In this document: positions 7,704 through 15,556 of the stretch, in pieces
Layout: the number at the start of each line of letters is the position of its first letter
Numbering within the stretch: the first letter of the stretch is position 1
DNA from: Chitinophagaceae bacterium
GTDB lineage: Bacteria > Bacteroidota > Bacteroidia > Chitinophagales > Chitinophagaceae
Reading direction: 5' to 3'
DNA: 21,393 nt
Assembly: GCA_008080615.1 (NCBI GenBank)
Contig: VIKJ01000035.1
Span: 1 to 21,393, forward strand
Translations under genes and position numbers: made by a program
Notes under the pieces: generated by a model
Databases searched by the model: none
What the model saw: the letters and a program-made list of their open reading frames with translations, nothing else
Told to the model about the DNA's origin: nothing

Positions 7704-8608
7704 AATCTTTTCCAAAATCCAGGTTTTTCTTCATCAAAATAGGCATTGTCTTTATTGCTTTTTCCATACGCCCCATAATAATTATTACCGTAATAACCAC
7801 CGTATCCATAATTGTTTCTATAACCATAAGTATAGCCATATCCGTAATAGCCATATTTGCCGCTAGGATTAATATCATTGATTACCAATACCATATTTCT
7901 TAGCTTACCTGATGATTTTAATTCATTAATAAAGCCTAATTTTTTCTTTAAACTATACCGCTGTCTCACAATATAAATAGTTGCATCTGTATAACGCTCC
8001 AATGCGAATGCATCACTTACCAATCCAACAGGGGAAGAATCAATCACAATATAATCGTAGCTGTCTTTTAACTTTTCAAATAATAATTCCATTCTTTCAC
8101 TAATCATAATTTCAGAGGGATTGGGAGGAAGTGGACCTGTTTTGTAAACATGTAAATTGGGGAAATCTTCTATCGAATATGCTAAATCATCTAATTCGTC
8201 TGTTTGCCCAATTAAAAAATTGGTGATTCCTTTATTAAATTCTTCATTCCGAATAATTTTTAAACTTTTTAATTTTCTTAAATCAAATTCTAACAATGCT
8301 ACTTTTTTGCCAGTTAATTCCAATACACCCGCAAGGTTTGTGCTAATAAATGATTTCCCCTCCCCACTTATAGTTGAAGTAATTAAAAATGTTTTTGCCT
8401 TGGTATCTTTTGTAACAGGTAATAAAAATTGCAGATTGCTACGCATAATTCTAAATTGTTCCGCAATCATGGACCTGGATTTATTCACTACCAACTCATC
8501 TTGACCCTCTAAATGACTGATCTCCCCAACAATGGCAATATCTGACCTAGTAGTAATATCATTACGGGATACAATTTTATCATTCATCAGGTCTATCAAG
8601 TACAACAA
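7688..8608 (-). CDS. Wzc-like BY-kinase domain, C-terminal part of a split gene
   Basis: This frame encodes the cytoplasmic tyrosine-kinase half of a Wzc/CapAB-type polysaccharide co-polymerase. Counted from TTG 8608, it shows Walker A ISGEGKS (80-86), Walker A' VALLEFDLRK (103-112, with Glu at the first of the two usual Asp positions) and Walker B YIVIDSSP (186-193). The tail has 14 tyrosines between residues 252 and 281, spaced by Gly and Asn, the expected autophosphorylation cluster. There is no ATG at the 5' end; the first is at 8585-8587. The frame can be read back without a stop through the membrane-helix sequence FLIPIGLLYLIDLMNDK, which belongs after the end of the upstream frame. It is therefore the 3' half of one gene cut by a frameshift, not an independent small kinase. 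Confidence 0.88.
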   Translation of the reverse strand: MLYLIDLMNDKIVSRNDITTRSDIAIVGEISHLEGQDELVVNKSRSMIAEQFRIMRSNLQFLLPVTKDTKAKTFLITSTISGEGKSFISTNLAGVLELTGKKVALLEFDLRKLKSLKIIRNEEFNKGITNFLIGQTDELDDLAYSIEDFPNLHVYKTGPLPPNPSEIMISERMELLFEKLKDSYDYIVIDSSPVGLVSDAFALERYTDATIYIVRQRYSLKKKLGFINELKSSGKLRNMVLVINDINPSGKYGYYGYGYTYGYRNNYGYGGYYGNNYYGAYGKSNKDNAYFDEEKPGFWKRLWSKS

Positions 8609-8619
8609 ACCTATTGGAA

Positions 8620-8628
8620 TTAAAAAGC
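8620..8628 (-). other. Frameshift site joining the two halves of the Wzc-like gene
   Basis: On the minus strand the upstream frame ends GCT TTT TAA across a run of five T (forward A run 8622-8626). With one more T the reading would be GCT TTT TTA ATT, giving Ala-Phe-Leu-Ile and continuing straight into the kinase frame. The shift is -1. The Phe codon could re-pair fully one base back (TTT on TTT) with the stop codon in the ribosomal A site, so slippage is conceivable. A sequencing or assembly error or a true mutation is equally possible. The joined second membrane helix looks short (about 14 apolar residues), so a slightly larger deletion is also possible. Confidence 0.75.
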
Positions 8629-10119
8629 GAATGTTTTTATCTGTGATTCTTTGGGTTCAATAGGCACCATCGAATAGCTAGCAGAATCAATAGTAGAATA
8701 GTTTGACTTACTGGAGATGGCCGCAATAGCTGTTTCTTCTCGTTTTTGTAGAAGATACAAATAGAGTCTTTCTTTTAGTTCCTTTTGTTTTTTTAATTCA
8801 AGCTCCAATGCATTCTTATCGGGAATTTCCCCCATTTTTGCATTGTACTCATTATTGCGTTCATTAAATATTTGAATCTTTAAACCATATGCACGTTTTA
8901 CATTACCCAAACTGATCAATACATTGGCCCGCATGTTCTCCAAGTTATTTTCAATGGAAGACATAATTATATTATCATTGGGATTTTCAAACGCCGCTTT
9001 ATCCCTATCAGCAACTAACTCATTATATTTACCAATAGTAGCAGATAAACTAGGATCACCCAACCCTAATGGAGAAAAGATTTTTTTAAACCTATTTCGA
9101 TCATCTTTTACATAGTCTTCAATTAAACGAATTACTGCTGTATCTATAAACGCCTCATCTAATCTATTCTCTGTTTGTCCATATTTATTTTGGTAATATA
9201 ATAATTCTGAACCTGCATCTAAAAATCTAAAATCACTGTGAATTCCTATTTTATTACTATCTAATTTTCGTAGGTCCTCAGAAACCACTCTTAATCTGTC
9301 ATCAATAAAACGCAAAGTATTTACAGAGATTTCTCTTTTTAATTCTACATCTTGTTCAGCAAATTCATAGCCCAATAAATTTAATATATCTGCGGCCCGT
9401 GTAGGATTAGAAGATAAGATAGATAATGAGATAATAGTTGTTCTTGCACTCAAACTTCTCACAGATAAAGAACCCCTTATTTCATCAGCTGCCGAGGAAA
9501 CAGTATTCCATTCAATAACATGAGGTTTACCATTTTCACCTATTGTTGAAAATCTTTTCTTAATATTAATTTTACCAAAAGCTAAATTCAACGTGTCATT
9601 CCATTTGAACGGCTTTGCACTAAGTTTACCATAAGTAAATAAACCTCCACGATTATCTAATTCGCTAAATTTAATTGACCAAGGATATATCGTATCTTTA
9701 AGTTGAATAATTTCAGCATTTATTGGAGATAACTGATACATTTCCATCCGCCTTATAGTTCCTTCATTAAAATATCGAATATTGAAACCTCCTTTTCTTA
9801 CAACACGCTCAATTAATTTTTTTGACCTGAGTAGTTCTAATTCATTATCAATATTGATAGACCTTACCCCATATAATCCCTGTGTAACCAAATCTGAACT
9901 ATTTGCAGAAACAGCATTACTTCCCCCTACCAATATTTGAGAATTTGCTTGGTACACTTTATTAGAATAACGTAAAAAAATATTTACCCCGCCTACACAA
10001 AGCACCATGCATAATATGAACAAGGGCAAATTAACCAAGTACCGCAATAAATTTTCTCGAATACTTTTATTGCTTCCGCTATTGATATCTGGAAATTGTT
10101 CTTGACTAAATTGATTCAT
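8620..10119 (-). CDS. Wzz/Wzc-like polysaccharide co-polymerase, N-terminal part of a split gene
   Basis: The 499-residue frame has a cytoplasmic N-terminus, a first membrane helix at about residues 31-49 (LPLFILCMVLCVGGVNIFL) and a long periplasmic domain. The domain includes the Wzz-like segment QANSQILVGG...NIDNELELLRSKKLIERV, coiled-coil-rich stretches and the late NALELELKKQKELKERLYLY region like the GNVR domain. It ends at SQIKTFAF, exactly where the second membrane helix should begin. That helix and the kinase lie in the next frame (8608 onward). Together the halves give about 805 residues, the normal length for Bacteroidota fused Wzc proteins, which control chain length and work with a Wza channel. 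The wza-like gene lies 5 bp upstream. If translation really ends here, the protein lacks its second membrane anchor and kinase. Confidence 0.9.
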   Translation of the reverse strand: MNQFSQEQFPDINSGSNKSIRENLLRYLVNLPLFILCMVLCVGGVNIFLRYSNKVYQANSQILVGGSNAVSANSSDLVTQGLYGVRSINIDNELELLRSKKLIERVVRKGGFNIRYFNEGTIRRMEMYQLSPINAEIIQLKDTIYPWSIKFSELDNRGGLFTYGKLSAKPFKWNDTLNLAFGKINIKKRFSTIGENGKPHVIEWNTVSSAADEIRGSLSVRSLSARTTIISLSILSSNPTRAADILNLLGYEFAEQDVELKREISVNTLRFIDDRLRVVSEDLRKLDSNKIGIHSDFRFLDAGSELLYYQNKYGQTENRLDEAFIDTAVIRLIEDYVKDDRNRFKKIFSPLGLGDPSLSATIGKYNELVADRDKAAFENPNDNIIMSSIENNLENMRANVLISLGNVKRAYGLKIQIFNERNNEYNAKMGEIPDKNALELELKKQKELKERLYLYLLQKREETAIAAISSKSNYSTIDSASYSMVPIEPKESQIKTFAF

Positions 10120-10124
10120 GAATA

Positions 10125-10904
10125 CTATTTACTCAACGTGGTTATAAGTATGGCAATACCTAATGCAAAATTAAAGAAGCTTACAAAAGTGAGTATAGGT
10201 GCTGTTTTTTGTGTAAATTCTTGGAATCCCCTTTGCCTAAATTTACTATCTCCAATACCTGCATACACTAAATCATTCTGTTGCAATTGATATACTGGTG
10301 AATTATAAAATGCAGCGTCTCTTAAATCTACCTTATAAATTTTTCTTTGTCCTTGCTCTTCTCTTATTACTAGTATATCATTTCTCTTTCCATCATCATT
10401 TAGACCCCCAGCTGCTGCAATGGCATCTATTAAAGTTATTTTCTCTGTTGTAAATATTTTTGCACCAGGACTATTAAACTCTCCTAAAAAGTTTACCGTA
10501 ATATTTTGCAATTGCACATTCACCAATAAATCTTTCACAAATGGAGACCATTTACTTTGCAATAGTGCTTTCAATTCTCTTACAGTCATTCCTTCTGCAG
10601 TAACCAAACCAATTTTAGGAAATTCAATTTGACCCAGGTTATTGACCGAATATAAACCCGATGATTTTCCCACACCTCCCATATTTATAACAGCAGTTTG
10701 CTCTTGATTATTGCTTGCCTGAGTAAATACGTTTACTTGTAAATTATCCCCTGCCTTAATTTTCAACTCTTTATATTGATAAGTTGCCACATTACTATCC
10801 AACCCCTTCTGAAACAATTCCATTTCAGTTTGGTATTTTTTAATATTCACGCAACTCGCAAACAGCAAACTGCCTAAAAAAATCAAGGATAATATGCGTT
10901 TCAT
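10125..10904 (-). CDS. wza: Wza-like polysaccharide export outer-membrane lipoprotein
   Basis: The start is put at ATG 10902-10904, because the product then begins with a lipoprotein signal, MKRILSLIFLGSLLFASC, with lipidated Cys18. The longer frame starts at GTG 10937 and would bury the signal. The 259-residue protein has the Poly_export region (YKELKIKAGDNLQVNVFTQA), then SLBB-type segments such as VNFLGEFNSPGAKIF and LIDAIAAAGGLNDDGKRNDI. A C-terminal apolar helix (FVSFFNFALGIAILITTL) could be the outer-membrane-spanning segment of the octameric Wza channel. Bacteroidota homologues are similarly short. It is the first gene of the polysaccharide operon, 5 bp before the co-polymerase, and forms the exit pore. 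Confidence 0.92.
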   Translation of the reverse strand: MKRILSLIFLGSLLFASCVNIKKYQTEMELFQKGLDSNVATYQYKELKIKAGDNLQVNVFTQASNNQEQTAVINMGGVGKSSGLYSVNNLGQIEFPKIGLVTAEGMTVRELKALLQSKWSPFVKDLLVNVQLQNITVNFLGEFNSPGAKIFTTEKITLIDAIAAAGGLNDDGKRNDILVIREEQGQRKIYKVDLRDAAFYNSPVYQLQQNDLVYAGIGDSKFRQRGFQEFTQKTAPILTFVSFFNFALGIAILITTLSK

Positions 10905-10972
10905 ACGGTAAGGATAAAGCTCTGCCACCTCAGTCACAATTGATGAGTAATGACATACATATAGTAATACTA

Positions 10973-10980
10973 CAAATATA
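10973..10980 (-). promoter_or_regulatory. Bacteroidota-type -7 box for the polysaccharide operon
   Basis: The minus strand reads TATATTTG, a perfect match to the Bacteroidota sigma-factor -7 consensus TAnnTTTG. It would place transcription start about 60 bases before the wza ATG. The nearest upstream TTTG lies 26 bp away, longer than the usual spacing of about 20, so the -33 element is poor or absent. Confidence 0.5.
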
Positions 10981-11063
10981 AACCATGTTTAGATACTTAA
11001 TTACATCAAAATGCAGCCATATCTTAACATTTAATACCCAATTAATTCAAGTCATTCAACAAT

Positions 11064-11105
11064 TTTATCAACGTTCAAACAACGATCAATTTCATTGTTG
11101 ATAAA
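11064..11105. repeat. 9-bp inverted repeat, possible operator or hairpin
   Basis: TTTATCAAC at 11064-11072 is the exact reverse complement of GTTGATAAA at 11097-11105, with a 24-base spacer. A shifted pairing (CAACAAT at 11057-11063 with ATTGTTG at 11094-11100) is also perfect. It lies between two divergent transcription units, upstream of the leftward -7 box, so a regulator site is plausible. No T-run follows, so it is not a terminator. Confidence 0.35.
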
Positions 11106-11187
11106 TTCACTCAAGCTACTCTACCAACTAGTTTGTATATCAATTTTACTCACTTGCAAAATCTCCCTAGTTCCGCACCATCTGCAC

Positions 11188-11215
11188 TTGGTTTAAGTTT
11201 ATTTAGGTAATTTCG
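11188..11215 (+). promoter_or_regulatory. Weak candidate promoter for the T9SS-substrate gene
   Basis: TAATTTCG at 11208-11215 differs from TAnnTTTG at one position and is preceded by TTG at 11188-11190 with a 17-bp spacer. This would give a leader of roughly 65 bases. The match and spacing are imperfect, so this is only a candidate. Confidence 0.25.
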
Positions 11216-11288
11216 CAGCATATATGCCATTTTCGGTATCTATCAGTTAATTAAAACTTTAACCAGTTATAATTACACTACAAAAGAA

Positions 11289-14200
11289 ATGAAGTTTTTA
11301 GCCAATCATACACTTAAGTTCCTAACAATCTGTGCATTATGCATGGGATCTTTCGCAAACATTGCGTACGGGTTAGATATATCATATTATTCCAAGGCTA
11401 CCGGAAATGCAAATGATCTCTCTACTTGGGGAACCAACCCTGATGGATCAGGAACTTCCCCATCTAATTTTACAAGTGGCGACGAATTTAATGTAAGAAC
11501 CGGTAGTAATTTAACAACCAGTGCTGCTTGGACTATTGATCAAGGTGCATCTACATTTATTGGCGGCGCGCTTTTAATATATAATGGCGCTACCCTCACC
11601 GCTTCACATAATATTAATTTTGTAGGTACAGGTAGCAATATCACCTATTTTCAAATATTTTTTGGTGGTAAATATGTACACGCAGTTGCCTCCAATATTA
11701 GATCTACCATACTTTCAGCGCAATTCCGCGTATTAGATGCAGGCTCAACTTTTGAAATTAGTGTAAGTGGATCGCACGATGTTACCAATACAACAGACTT
11801 CAGCAATTTTACTGTTTCTGGTTCTAGTTCCTTGGTAAATTTTGTGAATGTTCCAGGTGCAAGGGGTAGTTCTATTGCTTATACATTAAGAATTGGGGGC
11901 ATCCTTTCTATTAATAGTGGATGTACTTTACAATTTTCTAGCACCAATAATTCTACAGGGCTTACCAATGTTTCTGCATTAACAACTAGTGGGGCTGGTT
12001 TATTAAGAACCTCTTCTATTTCAGGAACCAATTTACCATCGGGTATAACATGGAATTTTCAAGTAAACTACGATGGCGCGTCCGATCAAATTATTCAACC
12101 GGGCACTTATATCAATTTAAATACTACTGGTGGCAACAGAACAGTTAATACTGGAAGCACTATTACCTTATCGGGTACTTTTACACCAGGTGCAGGAACT
12201 TTTACCATTAATACTGGTTCAACCTTTATTTTCAGCGCTAACGGTAGCCTCACAATCCCAACACTTCCTTATCAAAACCTAACCATCAGTGGTACAGGCA
12301 CCAAAACATTGGGTGGCAACCTAACGGTAGAAGGAACATTGACTATTACCAATTCCAGTGGTTTCTTATCTATTGGAGCTAATACCCTTACCCTAAACGG
12401 AGACGCCACATTAACCAATGGTAAACTTATTGGCTCATCAAGTTCTAATTTAACCGTAAGTGGCACCAGTGCAACCAATGCCGGAATAGGTTTCAGTCAA
12501 TCAGGAAGTAACAATCAACTCAATACTTTTACATTGAACCGCTCATCGGGTGGTGCTATATTACAAGATAACCTCAATATCATTAATCGCCTTGTAATTA
12601 CTGCAGGAAACCTCAATACCAATAACAATACCATCGGATTAATTTCTTCGGGAATTTCCAGCACTGCTCGTGTTGATCAGGTTGGTGGAAGTATTTCCTA
12701 TGGTACTTCTGGTGGGGTTCGGGTTGAAAGATATATCACTGCTGGGTTTAGAAGTTATAGAGATCTTACCCCAACTGTACAAACCTTTAGTAGCAGCATT
12801 TATGCCAACTGGCAAGAAGGGGGATCTGCCCCAACTGGCTATGGAACACATATTACAGGTGTTGTAGGCACTCCGGGCGTTGATGTAAACACTGGTTTAG
12901 ATAAAACCCAAACAGGAAACGCTTCTATGTTTACCTACAATGGAACTACCTTTCCTACGGTTACCAACACTGCCTCTACACAATTAGATCCTTACAGAGG
13001 ATATAGGGTATTAATTCGTGGCGATAGAAATGTAAACCTATTATCCAATCCTACCCCAACAACCATGAATACAGCCACTGTGCTGCGTGCAACGGGTAAA
13101 CTCATTTATGGCAATGTCACTTTTAGTACTTCTGGAGTTAGCAACGGTGTACACTCTTCTTCTTACGCACTAACCAATTCAAGTACAATTGCATTTAGTT
13201 TAATTGGCAATCCTTATGCCTGCCCTGTAAGTTGGGGTAAAGTGTTAGACAATGCAGGTACAGCCAATATTCAAAGTACCTATTGGTATTTTGATCCTAC
13301 ACTAGGAATCAATGGTGTATATGCAACTTGGATTAGAACTGGTGGTTCAGGATCCGAAGCAGGCACTAGCAATGGTACGGGCAGTACCAATAATTTTATA
13401 CAACCTGGTCAAGCCATCTTTGTAAGAAACAATAGTAGCACCAGCCCTGCTGTTCAATTCACAGAGTCTAATAAAGCAGTGGGCAGTTCTGCAGTATCTG
13501 TGTTCAACTCACCAACTGATCCATTACCGCTAAATAAAATTGGCATTATTCTGCATCGTTTTGTACCAGAAAGAGGAAATGTAATTATGGACGGAGCGGC
13601 TGTTTTATTTGGCAGCAACAATAGCAACGATATTCTTTCAACAGAAGACGCTGGCAAAATAACCAATGGCAACGAAAACTTGGCCTTAGTAAATAGTACC
13701 AACGGCACTAATTTACTTAGTATTGAAAGCAGAAAATTATTAATCAATAATGATTCTATTCCGCTTCGTTTATGGAGGGTAAATAATAATACCAATTACA
13801 CCCTCAACATCATCCCTACCAATTTTTTATCGAATGGTACCCTTACTTTTTTAAGAGACCGATATTTAAATAAAGACATTTACATTAAGCCCAATTTAGA
13901 TACGACTAAAGTGGAGTTTACTACACTTACTACCGATTCAAGTTCCTTCTTTACTCGTTTTGCTTTTATTGCCAAACAACCCATTCCTATTCAACCTACT
14001 TCGCAATTGGTATCGCTTTCAGGTACTTTGAATGGCAGTACAACTATCCTTTCGTTTAAACCACAAAACGAATTAAACTTATTAATGTATGATGTAGAAA
14101 AGTCTATTAACGGCATTGAATACACAACCCTTACTCGCATCTACTCCAATGGTAGCAGTACTTACAGCTATACAGATAGCAGCTTGCCAATAGGTAAAGT

Positions 14201-14552
14201 GTACTACAGAATTAAAACCTATCAATACGATGCGGGGGGTTATTTTAATAGCAATATCGTAATGCTAGAAACAGATAATAAGCTCGATTTTGTGAGTGTT
14301 TATCCTAATCCTGTTACGGGCAATTCACTGAATGTTCAAATGAACCAACTAGAGAAAGGTAATTACCGGGTTTCCATTATCAACAATGAAGGAAAAGTAC
14401 TGTTTGCTCAAACGATCAACCACAACGGTTCCTCTGCTACACAGCAAATTCAATTCAATCGTAATTTTACCAATGGGGTATATCGCTTGCAATTGGTAAA
14501 CGGCACAACCAATAAACAATATTCAACTAAAATTATTTTTACCAATCGATAA
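11289..14552 (+). CDS. Large secreted beta-rich surface protein with T9SS type A sorting domain
   Basis: The 1087-residue protein starts with a Sec signal peptide (apolar core LKFLTICALCMGSFANIAYG, cleavage near residue 28). The mature N-terminus, YYSKATGNANDLSTWGTNPDG, is a common opening of Bacteroidota secreted proteins. Residues of about 60-460 are Ser/Thr/Asn/Gly-rich short strands (for example LTVEGTLTITNSSGFLSIGA), typical of a right-handed beta-helix. The middle has an ERYITAGFRSYRDLTPTVQ module. Residues 999-1087 form the T9SS C-terminal domain: VYPNPVTGNSLNV, GNYRVSIINNEGKVL, NGVYRLQLVNG and the closing YSTKIIFTNR. It should cross the outer membrane by T9SS, lose this domain and be attached to or released from the surface. 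The exact role (adhesin, matrix or sheath protein) is unknown. It may be co-transcribed with the mini-protein 32 bp downstream. Confidence 0.9.
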   Translation: MKFLANHTLKFLTICALCMGSFANIAYGLDISYYSKATGNANDLSTWGTNPDGSGTSPSNFTSGDEFNVRTGSNLTTSAAWTIDQGASTFIGGALLIYNGATLTASHNINFVGTGSNITYFQIFFGGKYVHAVASNIRSTILSAQFRVLDAGSTFEISVSGSHDVTNTTDFSNFTVSGSSSLVNFVNVPGARGSSIAYTLRIGGILSINSGCTLQFSSTNNSTGLTNVSALTTSGAGLLRTSSISGTNLPSGITWNFQVNYDGASDQIIQPGTYINLNTTGGNRTVNTGSTITLSGTFTPGAGTFTINTGSTFIFSANGSLTIPTLPYQNLTISGTGTKTLGGNLTVEGTLTITNSSGFLSIGANTLTLNGDATLTNGKLIGSSSSNLTVSGTSATNAGIGFSQSGSNNQLNTFTLNRSSGGAILQDNLNIINRLVITAGNLNTNNNTIGLISSGISSTARVDQVGGSISYGTSGGVRVERYITAGFRSYRDLTPTVQTFSSSIYANWQEGGSAPTGYGTHITGVVGTPGVDVNTGLDKTQTGNASMFTYNGTTFPTVTNTASTQLDPYRGYRVLIRGDRNVNLLSNPTPTTMNTATVLRATGKLIYGNVTFSTSGVSNGVHSSSYALTNSSTIAFSLIGNPYACPVSWGKVLDNAGTANIQSTYWYFDPTLGINGVYATWIRTGGSGSEAGTSNGTGSTNNFIQPGQAIFVRNNSSTSPAVQFTESNKAVGSSAVSVFNSPTDPLPLNKIGIILHRFVPERGNVIMDGAAVLFGSNNSNDILSTEDAGKITNGNENLALVNSTNGTNLLSIESRKLLINNDSIPLRLWRVNNNTNYTLNIIPTNFLSNGTLTFLRDRYLNKDIYIKPNLDTTKVEFTTLTTDSSSFFTRFAFIAKQPIPIQPTSQLVSLSGTLNGSTTILSFKPQNELNLLMYDVEKSINGIEYTTLTRIYSNGSSTYSYTDSSLPIGKVYYRIKTYQYDAGGYFNSNIVMLETDNKLDFVSVYPNPVTGNSLNVQMNQLEKGNYRVSIINNEGKVLFAQTINHNGSSATQQIQFNRNFTNGVYRLQLVNGTTNKQYSTKIIFTNR

Positions 14553-14584
14553 AAACAATAAAGCGGATTTAATATCCAGTGAGC

Positions 14585-14947
14585 ATGAAGCAAAAAAGAA
14601 CCTATATTATTTTATTGATTGTTTTACTCAAAACAATGCCTGCTTTTTCGCAGTTAGGCGCACCTGTGTTTGGCGGACTCGACACATTGTATATGCCAAG
14701 TGATTCTTTATCGCTCACCATCGATCCCGATCCCAATAACAATCCTTTTTTAAATGGTGGGCAAAACCCCATGCGCGCCGCAGATGACCCTGGTGGCCCC
14801 GGAAGTGGCGGTGGTGCAGGTGATCCTCCACCAGATGCCATTATTCCTTTTGATGGGGTAGGTGTTGTTGTGTTGGTACTTTCTGGTGCCTTAATAGGGC
14901 TTTGGCGTAGAAAAAAATCTAGCCAAGCATCTACAATTACTCAATAA
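14585..14947 (+). CDS. Small secreted protein with PID-CTERM-like exosortase sorting signal
   Basis: The start is set at ATG 14585; a GTG two codons upstream is less likely. The 120-residue precursor has a signal peptide (IILLIVLLKTMPAFSQ, cleavage near residue 23). A short mature part follows (LGAPVFGGLDTLYMPSDSLS), then a Pro/Gly/Asp/Asn-rich linker (about 47-86). The end is a tripartite C-terminus: PFDG (88-91), an apolar helix (GVGVVVLVLSGALIGLW) and RRKK (108-111). This layout is that of exosortase substrates and resembles the Bacteroidota PID-CTERM type, where a Pro-x-Asp-Gly motif precedes the helix. The exosortase gene lies immediately downstream in the opposite direction, overlapping by 11 bp, and is the obvious processing enzyme. 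Its role is not known; it may be a small surface-anchored or matrix protein. Confidence 0.8.
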   Translation: MKQKRTYIILLIVLLKTMPAFSQLGAPVFGGLDTLYMPSDSLSLTIDPDPNNNPFLNGGQNPMRAADDPGGPGSGGGAGDPPPDAIIPFDGVGVVVLVLSGALIGLWRRKKSSQASTITQ

Positions 14948-15473
14948 CTTTTTTTCTGTAATACAACAACAGGCCAATAATACAAATGTATACAATGGTA
15001 TTGTATAGGGTATGATGATCAAACACCCCAACACTGATCCAGTGTTTATAGGCTGCTAAAAGCAAGAAGGCAATTCTGAGAATATTCAATATAGTAATGG
15101 TAAACAAGCCAATCAATATCCATTTGATCTTGGTTTTAATATTGCCTACTAAATCGGTTACTAAAAAAGAAACCCAAAAAGAAAGCACACCAATACCCAA
15201 GCATTCATAAATTAATTGGATTCCATTTTTCCCATTTAAGTATAAATAATAAGCCCCGCGAGTATATGCATTATACCCCATCCATTTTAGCAATTGTTCT
15301 GCACTATGCAATAGAAATTGTCGATACCAACTTACATAATCAATCTGTTTTAAGAAAGGAATATACCGCCCACCTTCTACAGACAATCCAATAAATGCAT
15401 AAGTGCCAAAATAGAGCACACAAAAGAGCAGCAAAAATTTAATGAGAAAAATAAAATAGGTTTTGGATGGCAT
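14937..15473 (-). CDS. Exosortase/archaeosortase-family transpeptidase
   Basis: The start at ATG 15471-15473 gives a 178-residue membrane protein; a longer frame adds eight residues. An AGGTAG element just upstream supports this start. Several helices carry the exosortase catalytic set (numbered in the longer frame): Cys99 in YECLGIG at the start of a helix, Arg141 in LNILRIAFLL, and His161/His162 in FDHHTLYN before the last helix. It is a short, Bacteroidota-type enzyme; I do not assign a subtype. Exosortases cleave C-terminal sorting signals at the inner membrane and probably transfer the protein to an acceptor, usually in species that make exopolysaccharide. Its likely substrate is the adjacent mini-protein. 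The divergent gene starts 84 bp from this start. Confidence 0.88.
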   Translation of the reverse strand: MPSKTYFIFLIKFLLLFCVLYFGTYAFIGLSVEGGRYIPFLKQIDYVSWYRQFLLHSAEQLLKWMGYNAYTRGAYYLYLNGKNGIQLIYECLGIGVLSFWVSFLVTDLVGNIKTKIKWILIGLFTITILNILRIAFLLLAAYKHWISVGVFDHHTLYNTIVYICIIGLLLYYRKKVIE

Positions 15474-15556
15474 ACTACCTGCAAAATACACATTCAATGG
15501 GCAAAAAACAGCAGTTCAATATTTTTACTATTAACTTTAAAGCCTAAACCTTTAGC

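Larger units (their letters stand above)
10905..11288. other. Divergent intergenic region between the wza operon and the T9SS-substrate gene
   Basis: This 384-bp stretch has no credible coding frame beyond the disfavoured GTG extension of wza. It is AT-rich and holds a TAnnTTTG box for the leftward operon, a weaker rightward box and a 9-bp inverted repeat, each listed separately. No tRNA, riboswitch or clear intrinsic terminator was recognised. Confidence 0.6.

Noticed and set aside
7765..7860. Tyrosine-codon repeat as a possible tandem-repeat or CRISPR-like array
   Set aside because: It is in frame within the kinase gene and encodes a YG-rich tail; spacing is irregular and there are no unique spacers.
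7678..7878. Plus- and minus-strand frames rich in His/Asn or Met/Ile opposite the kinase tail
   Set aside because: They arise from the repetitive tyrosine-codon stretch of the kinase gene read in other frames.
12272..13795. Minus-strand frames inside the large T9SS gene
   Set aside because: The plus-strand frame is unbroken for 1087 codons with a signal peptide and T9SS domain; the opposite frames have no recognisable features.
14553..14584. Short GGAT/ATCC palindrome between the T9SS gene and the mini-protein gene as a terminator
   Set aside because: Four-base stem with no following T-run; too weak, and the two genes look co-transcribed.
14602..14841. Minus-strand Pro/Gly-rich frame opposite the PID-CTERM-like mini-protein
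   Set aside because: It mirrors the Gly/Pro-rich linker of the real gene and has no signal or motif of its own.
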